Source: Antitrichia curtipendula
Lineage: Eukaryota; Streptophyta; Bryopsida; Hypnales; Leucodontaceae
Reading direction: 5' to 3'
NCBI GenBank assembly: GCA_951230915.1
Contig: OX579634.1
Coordinates: forward strand, 47,195,570-47,259,569
Length of the DNA: 64,000 nucleotides
The position numbers and the translations under genes were made by a program. Positions 36,437-47,494 of this stretch are shown here, piece after piece (position 1 is the stretch's first letter; every line of letters begins with the position of its first letter). The notes beneath the pieces are model-generated. The model was not told where the DNA came from and ran no database searches. It was given only the letters and a program-made list of their open reading frames with translations.

Positions 36437-39190
36437 TCATAAAGTGTTCACTAGAGACGGAGGGTCTACGTGTACAAAGAAGCTTGTTCCTACAATGAAG
36501 TAGCATAGCACCAGCATGACACCTTTGAAGTAATTTGCAGTTCCTTCCTGCCAAACGCCATGGCAGTGAGTTACTCTTTTAGGATGGCTCAAGAATCTCG
36601 AGCACAACCAGGACTTAAGGCCATCATATGAACAAGCTTAAAAATTGAAAAGCAAGGTACATTCGCTGTGCAATGTGCAAGGTCAGAAAAAAAAAAATCG
36701 GTGACATGATAGGAAGAGTGTGAATCGTACCAGCAGTATGAATGCCACCACAAGCACAGAGATAAAGAGTACCGCTGTCTCAAATAACTCGAAGTTGAGA
36801 TCCATGGACACTCCCATGAGCCATCCAAGTATAACACAGACAGGAATCTGCAGAGAGTCAAATATGTTTCAAACTATCATGAATGAAAACGAGACCAAAA
36901 ACTTTAGATCAGCCAAATCTAAAAGAGATTGTCTTTGGACACTTTGATAAATGTTAAGAACTCTCTTATTAGGGTTTGGACGTTGCATGTTTACACTCAG
37001 GAGGGAAAAAAGATGTTCTCACCACAAGCATAGATATTTGGAGGGAGGAGCCGATTGCCACAGCCAAGGACAGGTCCTGGCATTTCACGCGGTTTAAATG
37101 AAGACCATCAGTTCTAGTTTCCGCAAGAATGATTTCAATGTATCAAGAGTAAGTTCAGCTTGGCAGACGGCATGAACCTGCAAACTTGGGATACAACTTC
37201 TCTCTATGGTGCACCCCAAATTAGCCTATTTGACACTAAAACTGTACAGGCTCCTATACCGACCCCTGTTACCAGCATCTACTCCTGAAATCATATACAA
37301 GATTGATATGTGGCCAATTGATAAGTGAACTGAACGATGGAAAACGCACCAGCTTATCTTTGATTGCGAATATAACAGCACTTGTGTGCTCAGTCGCGTT
37401 CCCCACAATGGGCAGAATGACGACGCTGATAAATTCAACAGGTATGTGCCACGCCTCCGAAGCGTCCTGGGAGCAGAAAGTAGTCAGGATTGTAGATCAT
37501 TAGCATTCTCTCTAGGTTCCATCTGAATTAGAATTTTGCTGACGAAGACATAGCTTCAGAGAGCATAGCCGTCGTTAGGTCGTTTCATCAACATACCTCT
37601 ATAGCATTAACGATGTATTCAGAAAGGATAGATATGAAGACAGTCAGAACAGCCAGCCAGAAAAGAGCACTCCATGTATCGACTTCAGACTCTGACTCTG
37701 TAATTTCGGCAGTCTCGATGTCCTGTGATCAAGGTTCAGCTTTGATTTTAGTACAATTAATTAACTATACTAGCAAGCCCAAAATAAAAAACGGTTGAGA
37801 CGTCAAGCAAACGATCTTACATGTTGATTGCAAACCATAATTAGGGTTTCAACGTTCGACAAGTAATATTCCAGCTTCCTTTTAGAAATTGAAAAGGGAT
37901 TTGTTCTCACCTCTTCTCGAAGGGGAGGAGGATTTCTGATCTGGAAAAATATGTAACCAGCATACGCCACGAGCATGACGCAGCTGGTGATTCTTGACAA
38001 CATAAGCTCAGACTTCCCCGAATGAAGCTCCGTCCGTGTTGCGTGAAGGGCCGCAGGGAAGAGAGCGCACATGACAGCCATCAACAGCAAGCTCGAGTTC
38101 AAATGAGCTGCCGCCTAGATACACTCCATTCCAAGACATTGTCAGAACTGACCAGAATGGCACTCCATTGATGAAGAAAAAAAAATCTAAGTTCCTGAAG
38201 CCGCCATAGCATCGAACTCAACGTAGAAAACCACGCAAAAAAACTGCTCGCCTTATCAAACTTTTGCTCTTTCTTTGAAGTTGCAAACCCTCCGAATAGG
38301 AAGGCACACCCCAGCACCAGCAGCATGTTGGACAAAATGGATCCTAAAAGCGACAGCTGCACCACTCGGATCATGTCGTTTCGCAGCGCAAACACGCAGA
38401 TGATCAGCTCGGTTGCATTGCCGAATGTCGCATTCAAGAGACCTCCCACTGCGAAGAAGGGCATTCATCATTCCATACGATTCTTCAAACATAGGCAGCA
38501 GAGTGAATAAAGCTCAGTGTTAAGGAAAATTGCATTTCAAACCAGTTACCAAAGTTCCTCCTCTGAGGAACTGCATATAATTTTTATTGTGGTGAAGAGT
38601 GTACAAGTACCTGTAGGACCTGTAACGAACGCCAATTGTCTGATACACACGGAATTATAAACAGCAAAATATTTAGAAATTGCACTTGAAAGGCACAACC
38701 TGTCCATATCGCAAATCGCAAAACACGAAACTATAGAAATTGGTAGAAAACGAAAGGAGAATAAGCTCACTCTGTAACGAATCCGAGCCGTTCTGCTAGC
38801 GGAACGATTCCTACCAAACTGAGAAGAAAAACCCACGACTGCAAACAAGAAATACAAACGATTTGTCAGCTTGGAGAAGGTGCGTCACATTGCGAGGGTC
38901 ACATTGAATCAAAATTGGAGATTAGGGTCTGAAAATGAGAAAGAAAAGTAAGACAATGGCTATATCAACGTAGTTCCAATTGAATTCACTGAGCATTAGT
39001 GAAGACGACGCACATTTCCGATTCGCAGTAGATCACTCAGAATCGCCAAGGGAATGCACACAAGCAAAACATTCAGAAACGTCCCGAAGAGGACCTGCTT
39101 CGCACTTCCCACAAATTTTAACGGCTGCACAGGAGGCATGGCTGGCGCCATATCCACCATCGTCTTCACAACACAATTCCCCTGTTTCAT
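36437..39190 (-). CDS. CAX: Vacuolar-type cation/H+ exchanger (CAX family)
   Basis: Ten exons (39190-39014, 38838-38771, 38639-38611, 38448-38252, 38114-37911, 37722-37597, 37466-37350, 37076-37023, 36847-36731, 36547-36437) give about 399 aa. CAX proteins use the proton gradient to load Ca2+ or other metals into the vacuole. Both signature repeats are present: the first, [20 protein letters not shown], continuing [20 protein letters not shown]; the second, [20 protein letters not shown] with IGSSLQISM. The end reads [20 protein letters not shown] followed by FFVHVDP as in plant CAX. About eleven hydrophobic segments are visible. The intron after exon 4 begins GC (38251-38250): only this join keeps [15 protein letters not shown] in line with the family. 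The N-terminus before the first membrane segment is short (about 30 aa), so the autoinhibitory tail of many type-I CAX proteins seems absent, or a further 5' exon was missed. Confidence 0.93.
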
Positions 39191-42100
39191 TCCTAAGAAT
39201 TACGACCGTCTCTAGAGTAATTTCCACGAACCGCACATCCCAATGCCGCCATTGAAAGAAATTAAGAATAAGTGCCAATCACGACTTCCCAAAAACAAAC
39301 AGCATTTGCGCATCTTCTGAGAACCAAATGTTCGGGCGGCACTGCAAGCTCCGAATGCTGAGAATAATCTTTAGCTCCAGAGTGAGTCTTGGTTGCGGCG
39401 CTTGCGATATTCAAATCTCACAAAGAATTAGAGCTAGAATTGGTCGAGGTTGAACTCGATGCATACTACAGTACCACGCCACACGAAAACCGTCCACGAC
39501 AACTCCGAATAATGGACAAATTGAGCGAAACAGGGCATTGAATTCGTCAATAAAGTAGCAATTTCCGGAAACCCTGACATGTGGAAAGTCAAAGGAACTT
39601 AAATCTAATTTTATCGGCTCCGACGCGTCCGCCTCCACATGGAGCTTTACCCGCAAAATCTGCTGCTGCACATTTTCTACTTCCACTCTCGCGCAATGAT
39701 TGACAAGCACTACAGTACTGTACCGAAAATACTAAAAGACTTCAAGTATCGAATTCTTGAATTCTTAGACCGAAACCGATCAATCGAATTCAGTTTCACT
39801 GAAAACTGGTTCAATTCGCGTTTGAATTGGCTCGATTTGAACATTACCGCAGGGGGCAAGTGCAGCTTTGTCTGCCCTGGATCACAAATTATGTATGGAG
39901 GTTTGCGAAAATGGTGGAGTTTTGTGTATAATGATTAACGAAACTTGGAGCAAGGAAGGTGCCGTTGTTATGAATTAGAGGTGCGTGATCGGAGCTGGGA
40001 TTTTCAAGATGATTTCCAGAGGAAAGTATAGTAACCCCTCGCAGAATGCAAGCTGGTTCGGAGAGAAGCTGGATTGTCGTGTCGACCGTGGTATGAAAAT
40101 GAGCAATTTGAACGATCCTTCTGAGCAAAGTAAACCTCAAATGGAGACATGATTCGTAGCACTAGAATCAGTGAAGAAAAGGAGCCAGGTTGCTAATTTG
40201 GAAGTCTTGCAGATCATGAGCCCTAATTTTTCTGTTTTTGCTGCTAGACTCCGGTAGTTAATGGTATTAGTGAGACGGATTAGTTAGTGGAATTAATTAG
40301 TGCGTCAGATTATTTAGTGAGATTTGTGAGAGGAATCAGTGAGACACTGGTTTTAGTGAAAGGATTTAGTGGGAGAATGAGTGCCGTCACTTGCTTCGTT
40401 TAATTCCAACGCCCACAGAATGCAATGCTGTTTTTCCAGTTGAACAGTTTCCAGAGGCAAAGTTTTTTCTGTGCTGTAAGTGCCATGGCTTCTTTTTTTC
40501 ATTTTTTAAGAAGTGCCAAAGTGGCAACATAAAATGTTATGGTGGTGCTCCAAATTTCAACATTCATCCACATGTTGGATAGAAAATATCACATTAGCAC
40601 ATATCACATGACTGATGTCTATAATTTGGTTTTCATCCACAATTTGGTGATTTCGTCTAAGATTTTTTTTTATTAGTTTGAAGTTTTTTTGGTGATTTCA
40701 TTCAAGCTTTTGGGCAGTTTTTCGCCATTTTTTGTAGCAAGATTGTTTTTTTCTGGTGCAATCTGGCACCAGAAAGCCGAAAAAAAAGCCCTAGTTTTAA
40801 CGGTTCTTGCAGTCACGAGTGAACCTTGTATCATTATTCCCAATTCTGCATAAGAAGAGCGCTCCAGTACACGGCAATATGATGATTATCGTCTTTGCAA
40901 TAAAAGTGTGCCTGATGATGCCTGGACTCTCGTAGACTAGCAGAGCCATCTCATGATTCCACAACGATGAAGGACTATTCCATTTCGTGATTATGCTCTT
41001 TGACGATCATTCGCTTCGAATTACCACTTGATGGTGTGGCATAAGTTATGATTCTTGACCTTGTTTAGTGAAACACGCAAACGGCAACAGTGATGAAGTA
41101 CTCATGCCAGCAGGCGAGATTTCGTGAGCATCCTGCGGGTTGTTTATCAATAGTGTGAGCATTGTTGTGATTTCGTACATTCCTTTTGAGTAGTCTCTCC
41201 TATTAAATCCTAAGTAAAGTATATGAATCGAAAGTGAGACTTAAATTGCGAAACAGAAATTTAGGGCTCAAGATCTTGATTTAATCGCGTTGTGTATAGA
41301 CAGGGGAGTTCCGGAGATGAAGTGGCGAATGCTGTGTGATTTTTTGGTAGCTCGTAACGAGATTGAGTGGATATGATGTCAAGAAGCTCGGCGGAAAATG
41401 CAGTCCATCAGTTTAGCTGAATCCTGAACAATTATAATTATTTGTAGAAATGGCAATGTTCTTTCTGATGATTGCTACTCAACAGAATTCTTACAGCTTG
41501 AGTAACAAGCGCCATTCAGCTTGAAGAGACGAGGATATTCGCAATCTAACGGGAGTAAGTAGTTTAGAACAATTTTTGAAAGCACAATTTTCTGTAAAAA
41601 AAATTTCCTGTGGAGCTTGGCGGGATTCTGTGAAGGCGATCAGTTGCACCAGCGCAGTCCTCGGAAAATTATTGTAGAATTGCCCTCAGAAACATCCTTG
41701 CTCTAATGATTGAATCGAAAGCTTATGTCACGTATAGGAAAGTACAATCTCCAGAAGCATAGCGTCAATAGGAGGCGAAGAGGTACTGTGTCGCTTAGTT
41801 TCCCATCATCTCCGGTACTGTGCTGAGGCAACTGGTAGTATCTCTGCTCATGTGATAGAAATCTGTTGTGTGTAGACTGTCGGTTGATTTCCCGTTTTCC
41901 TCAAGGTCATAGTTATGACGCCCTGGATAGCACAACAGAATCCAGGTGGTCCATTCTGTGATTCTCAAGGACAGCGACGCAATTTCCGTTTACTTCCGTG
42001 GATCTATTGAAGATCTGTGCTGATGCAAAGAGACCGAATCAACTCATGCATCCGTTCTCCGTAAAACTTAGCCTGCCTGATACAAAATTCTCTATTAAAC

Positions 42101-43135
42101 AGTGATACCGGAAAGCTTGAACGAAGCTTATGGAAGAAACAAGACCTTTTGCAAATGCTGGCGCGTGGCAAGGTTCACGAGAGCTAGAGCAATGATAATC
42201 GCAAGACCTGTTGGTAATGCGTACAGAAATCTTCTCTGCTTTTTGGATTTATTTGAAGAAGTGTGTGCTAAGTTTACCTCACAGCTCTCGAGTCTCACAA
42301 TGCCCCCTACCTTTCGACGGTTAAGTTCCAGCAGATTGCTCTTCTTGTTCAATTTTTCGTCGGCCGTTCACTTAAGGCACCATCATCAGAATTACTCCTG
42401 GATGGATCGACTTTCTACAATACATGAAAAGCTGTCAGTACATTCGTCGAATGTAGGTTGAGAACCGACGGAACTCCAGATCTAAGAGAGACTTTGTCAG
42501 AGCCCTAGAATATACAGTGGTGAGAATCTTTTGGTCCTTCCTGTGCCGCATCCATAGGATTTTCATATATGCACTTTGAAGTCTGCGAATGTTGCTGAAT
42601 TGACTGTTCGGCAGCTGATGAGCCCAATGCTTCAAATCCAGAGTCATCTCGTTTATTTTGGTCTATGCTTTGCCCTAGCTGTTGGCGGCACAATAGAGCA
42701 TCCTTCAATCTAACGGAGTGCCTCGCTTCATATCTGGGGATTAGCAGTTCCGGAGATGTTTTGATGTACAAGATCCATAGCACTTACAAAACTACGATGT
42801 TCGTGGCCAGGGATTCACAAAGCGATCAAGAACATCAGCAGCAAGTTCAGTACAGAATCCAGGTATCGAAAGAATCTCTTTTCGGCAGGAAAAGTTTAAG
42901 GTGCTTGCCTGCAGAAAAAAGAACTGTGCCTGTGAAGTGGCACCATGTGTTTTGCTGCAGAAGATGAGGCAGGAAAGCAGACATGTTCTCTGCTTTTCAA
43001 GTTAAGAAAATCGTGCTTGTATCCCTTTGATATGGTTAAGCTTTTTCTGTATTCTATTAGAAATTTCTCTCTTACATAGTCATGCCCAGTATTGTGACAA
43101 CAACTTATCTGAGCTTCATGGTTCATTTTGAACAG
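39191..43135. other. Intergenic region between divergent CAX and vasohibin-like genes
   Basis: Nearly 4 kb without a firmly supported gene. It holds the CAX promoter on the left and probably unrecognised 5' exons of the vasohibin-like gene on the right: a candidate short exon with ATG at about 42964 ending before GTTAAG (about 43003) would join in phase but is unsupported. At 40256-40376 the hexamer TTAGTG recurs about eight times with irregular spacing. An AT-rich stretch (40490-40800) has no coding content. Confidence 0.4.
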
Positions 43136-46100
43136 ATGACACGTGTGAGGTTTCTCTTCCTAAACGATCGACGACATTCAACTTCTTCGGTTGGTTTGGA
43201 AAAGCAAGCCAAAGAGTAGTGCAGGCTATGAAAAGTCTTGTTACATGTAGTACCATCCCTAAGTCAGATGACAATTTTGAGGAGTACTTGGCTAGAATTC
43301 TGGGGGAACCTAATAGAGTTTTTCTCCATGATAGCCAAGAGTCATCTCCATCGGCTTGCTCTTTTATGCGGGATGCGAGTCCATCCTTTAGGTCAGACAT
43401 CAGGTTTTCCCAATACTTTACAAACGCTTTGAGAGTTCCTAGTCCCTTGCGATTGCAAGGGGGTGAAGACCAAACTGGTCCTCTGCCACTGAAGGCATGT
43501 TCATCCTCCAAGTCAGACAACAGTTTTGCAGAGTACTTAGCTAATGCAAATAGACAGCACGACACATTGGATTTTCGGGATAACCAAGACGAGACACTTT
43601 CCAACTGCTCATTACCACGAGACGCATGCTCATCCCACCCGTCGGATGTCGTCGGGTCTACGAAAAGTGGTGTTAATAGTGGAAGCAGGAGCTTGTCAGC
43701 CTGCTCTACCCCCCAGGAGGTAATTTCACTGGGGTGCGTCACTCCCCGAGATGTTTGGTCGAATAGAAATGGTGGACAGTCCCCAATAGGTTTCGGTGGG
43801 AAACTGGACGCAAACACAAGCTCCCGTCTTGAATGACCGCAACACACTTCAGAGGTTCGTTTTCCTTCAGATGATCCTTTTATTATGCTCATAATCATGT
43901 CTATTATTCGTGCTTAAAGTATCAAGCATCCAAATCTGGTTTGCGTCCACATTCTTCAATCATAAAAAATGAATGCATGTGCAATCATGCTTCTCACAGT
44001 CAGCAATGCTGTTCATGATTCAGTCATCATATTTAAGTTAAGCCGATGAGCAATTGACCAGTTCACCAGTTCAGTAAAATCCAGTGAGAGACCGAAAAAT
44101 AGCTCTTGGATTCCGAATTTCTTGAAGATGACATGGTCTTGTAGGGTCCAGAATCAGGCGTTACTTCCACTTATGTGAAGATAGACTACTGTCAATGCAT
44201 TGGAGAAAATATGATCTCAAGTGTTTCTTCTGCACAGCCCAAGCTGCCATCCAATTTCTTTGACCTGCCTACCATACAGCGACTTCGAGCTGTCAAGCAG
44301 GTTAACCAGTTATGGTTCGTAAATATATCTCAAAGTAGTGGTCTAAACTTTACTGTAAATAGATCAAAACGACTACCTGACATTTGACCTTGCATGTTCT
44401 ATTCTGTACAATAATCTGAAACCTAAGTGATTTGTTTTTGTTGCTGGTTGATCAGTTTCTCTCTGACTTCGAGTACAGACTAAACTCGCTTTCCAACTTC
44501 CAGATCAAGAAACAGCGGCCCTTGATAGGGTTCATGGCCGCTGCAAAGCTGGTACATATACCCATTTGATCTTCTCTATGTCACTGAGGACTTTTGATAT
44601 CTTTTTACTGTAGATTTCGTATTCAGACAATGAGAAAGCTTGTGAATCTGTTGGAGTCTTTAGACAAGATGCTTCTTGTATAAATTGTTTAGGCTCTTCC
44701 CGCTGAATATTATTGCATAATAGCCTGGTTAATTATAAAACAGTTGCTACGAACATATGCTGACCTTAACTCGATCTCTCGAATTACATAACAGATTGTT
44801 CACCAACCCGAGCCCATCAAGTGTGTGGAGCCAGTATTTGTTGCGCTCTATCTGACTGTAAGCCTATCCTATCTGACTTATTTTATCGATTGTTAGGCAA
44901 AACTTGAAACCAAGTTGGCTCAATGGAATTAGTACCTCAAATTGAAAATCAAATGGTGAAGCAGATTGTCTGAACATGCCCTGCAGGCAGGCCTTCAATC
45001 AGTTGAGCGCATACCACTTGGATTCAAGACGCAGTTTGCCAATCAGGTGTAGTTTCCTCATGACATTCACGTATGCCGCATTGGTGTACTCTGTCAGACA
45101 AAATTGATGTATCAACATCTTCAGCTGACATTTATATGCGGTATGCATTGGGGCGAGGGATTGAACAGGTATTCCAGCACATTGTCCTGCTGGTGCAGCA
45201 TAAAGGCAAGTATGGAGCGTTTGGAATGAACAGGAGCCCAGATCTAATGAACAAAGACATCTGTTTCGACAGGTAAAAGAGGAAACTTACATGAAATTTC
45301 AATTATATACAGTCATAGCCAGGTCCAGTCTTACAATTTTGGGATTTTAAGCGAAACCAAGACTTTAATGAAGTTGTTGTCATATATACATATCATCTGA
45401 AAATTTCGTTGTCCATAGTTGTCACTGGAGGCGAAAACATAAGCTACTCATTGACTAGTGAGTGGTCCTTAGGTTGATTTTGAGTTTTCACGTAAAAGTA
45501 TACGCCTTGAACAATTGTTTAAGACAGAGTGAAACGTCAAGCTTGAACTGCTTTAAGGAAAATTCTAACATGAAAATATCGTTTGAGAAATTTCAGCGTG
45601 GCAAGCATTATTGAAGACTTCAAGATAGCATACGAGGAAAGTGACCATACAATCCTCAATCTTCAAATTGGCCTCCCGGTAAGTAGATAATACTTCTGGT
45701 CATTGGACGAAGACTGTTATCACGGAAGCACATTTAATGTCAATAGATGCTTAGCATCTGCTGTGGGTGGTCTTCTGTGCTCTATTGAGTGGTCCTTGAG
45801 TTTCTTTTTGTAGTAAATCGGAATTGACTCAGGTAAACAGGTAGTCACAGAATAACCAGCCCATCTTGTGGCAGGTAGAACATAACATTATGTCCTCAAC
45901 TTACATTTGTTGGGAACATGTTTGTCTTTGCCCGGCCGACCAACCGTGGCCAGACGTAAGCGGCAGATGTTTACCCCCAAAAGTCTTCTAATTTAGTTTC
46001 CCAACTTTGATAATGCGATGCTGAGATAGCTTGTGTATATAGAAGTCCCATTCTATGTTGTTGCAGTCTCATTGAAGATTCCTCATCATGGACAGTAACC

Positions 46101-46986
46101 TCGCATGTGAAGAACATTATGTCCGAAAATGAGGTCTGACATACTGAAAATAAGGTTTGCATCAGTGTGTGGCAGCCATTGAGAACCATGCATCGCCGAT
46201 GAAGCACCTATGGAATGTGTAAGCCCATTTCAACTAGCGGTAACTACTCTCTTAGTTCATAAACATTTGGCAGCTGCTGGAAATTTGGTGTTGATATTCT
46301 CTCCTAGTCGCACACAGAATTCTGGTTCAGTAGGTCAATGGTGCCTATACTAATCATGCCGTAGATTTTCTTTTTAAAACTCTAGTGAGCAACATTTTGA
46401 CATTTAAGTTTCATTACTTAAATATTGTAGAGTGCAAGCTAGGTAAATATTCATGGGCTACGAGTCATTGCTGTGAATTTGAGCATTGAGCGACAATTTC
46501 TTCTGCAGATGGGTGATTTCTGGGAGAGGAACTGACCCCACGAAAAATCCGTTGAGGAAAGCTCCACTTGACAATGGATTGAACACGAGTCAAGCCGATG
46601 GTAAAGAAGGCGTCAACCTTGCGAAAGAGCTCTGTGAGTAGGAACCTGTGTGAGGTAAATCAAGTACCTCCGTGCGTCCAACCTCAACCAACACTCCCTC
46701 TTATCAATCAACAGTGATCAATAAAACGTATTCCCAGAATTCCTATAAGGAACGGAATGCTCCAGTCTCCATCAACAAGTCTCTGTTGAAAGGCTTCTTC
46801 GACCCTAGAGATTCCACTGGTCCTTGGAAATACACCCAGTGTCCCAAACACCGTCATCAAGGAACCATGAGCGGTGAAAACGAAGAGTACTCTGTGATCC
46901 ATATAGATGAGTATGGGTTAATCGAACGACATCCTTTAGCTTGGGAGGATTACAAGCTCTGTCATTGCGGAAACTTGTTATTGTGA
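43136..46986 (+). CDS. VASH: Vasohibin-like tubulin carboxypeptidase, 5' end unresolved, 3' end interrupted
   Basis: Exons: 43136-43719, 44238-44300, 44456-44551, 44795-44857, 44987-45046, 45169-45272, 45597-45678, 45875-45891 (end uncertain), 46067-46133, 46166-46218, 46509-46633, 46715 onward. Vasohibins remove the C-terminal tyrosine of alpha-tubulin. The core matches the animal family along its length: LPTIQRLRAVKQ, FQIKKQRPLIGFMAAAKL, EPIKCVEPVFVALYLT, LQSVERIPLGFKTQFANQ, VFQHIVLLVQHKGKYGAFGM, SIIEDFKIAYEES and AIENHASPMK...GRGTDPTK. The catalytic Cys and His are kept, with exact family spacing (Cys +35 His, His +17 third residue), but the third residue is Asn where human VASH1 has Ser221. 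Exon 43136-43719 encodes a non-family, repeat-containing N-terminus. The last exon runs open into a Copia LTR and stops at TGA 46984-46986. Small exons at 45875-46133 are the least certain. Confidence 0.85.
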
Positions 46987-47178
46987 AACCAACTCAAACG
47001 AGTACTGAATACAAACTTAGACGTGAATGCAGACACAGATGCGAATACACTCTCATACAGGTTAATACTGAATCGATTAGTGACAGGCAGAGCCTGGGGT
47101 TATATACAGAGCTAAGCACCAGAATGAAGTAACAGTAATATCATCGAGGTGACAGACTAGGATGATAAATCGTTAACA
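46982..47178 (-). repeat. Copia 3' LTR (left)
   Basis: 197 bp, begins TGTGAAACC and ends GTTAACA as read on the plus strand. It retains C or G at 12 positions where the other LTR has T or A. Confidence 0.95.
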
Positions 47179-47190
47179 CCCTCCCGCACC
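47179..47190 (-). other. Copia polypurine tract
   Basis: On the minus strand GGTGCGGGAGGG directly precedes the 3' LTR, the expected position for plus-strand priming. Confidence 0.75.
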
Positions 47191-47263
47191 GAGATAGGCC
47201 TATAAGGGAAGGTATGAGTAAATCTGTACAATTGTAAGAACTAATCATCAAGGAGTGTTTGAC

Positions 47264-47494
47264 ATGATGTCGATGCTCGACATAGTTCTGCTGGCGCTGA
47301 TCATTGCCTTGCTTCAAGAATTACCTCCATTGATTCCTGTAGGTGGGAAAATCTATGCTTTGAAGCGTGGGTATACTCCTGGAATCTATTACCGATGGTC
47401 TGATTGCGAGAGAGAGGTCTCAAGATTTAGCGGTGCCAAATATCGTAGTTTTCGTTCTCTAGATGATGCTAAATTGTATCTCCGACAAGTTTAA
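47264..47494 (+). CDS. Antisense ORF with RNase H1 hybrid-binding (viroplasmin-type) domain inside the Copia
   Basis: A 76-aa ORF on the strand opposite to the Copia polyprotein, between the 3' LTR and the pol 3' end. Residues after about 24 (KIYALKRGYTPGIYYRWSDC, then FSGAKYRSFRSLDDAKLYL) match the RNase HI N-terminal domain / caulimovirus inclusion-body (Cauli_VI) fold: the YALKRG, PGIY..W.DC and FSGAKY..F.....A..YL positions are the family consensus. That domain binds RNA-DNA hybrids. It is preceded by a hydrophobic stretch (MLDIVLLALIIALLQELPPL) that could be a membrane anchor or simply out of context. No catalytic RNase H domain follows; the ORF ends at the domain's end. ATG chosen as the first in frame; an upstream exon or LTR-driven antisense transcript is possible. 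Confidence 0.8.
   Translation: MMSMLDIVLLALIIALLQELPPLIPVGGKIYALKRGYTPGIYYRWSDCEREVSRFSGAKYRSFRSLDDAKLYLRQV

Noticed and set aside
39639..39938. 99-aa ORF in the CAX upstream region
   Set aside because: No family resemblance and overlapping open frames on the other strand; probably chance in promoter sequence.
43116..43898. 260-aa open frame on the minus strand
   Set aside because: It is the antisense of the vasohibin-like N-terminal exon; splice phase and family context support the plus strand. Its openness follows from the Ser/Asp-rich codon pattern opposite.
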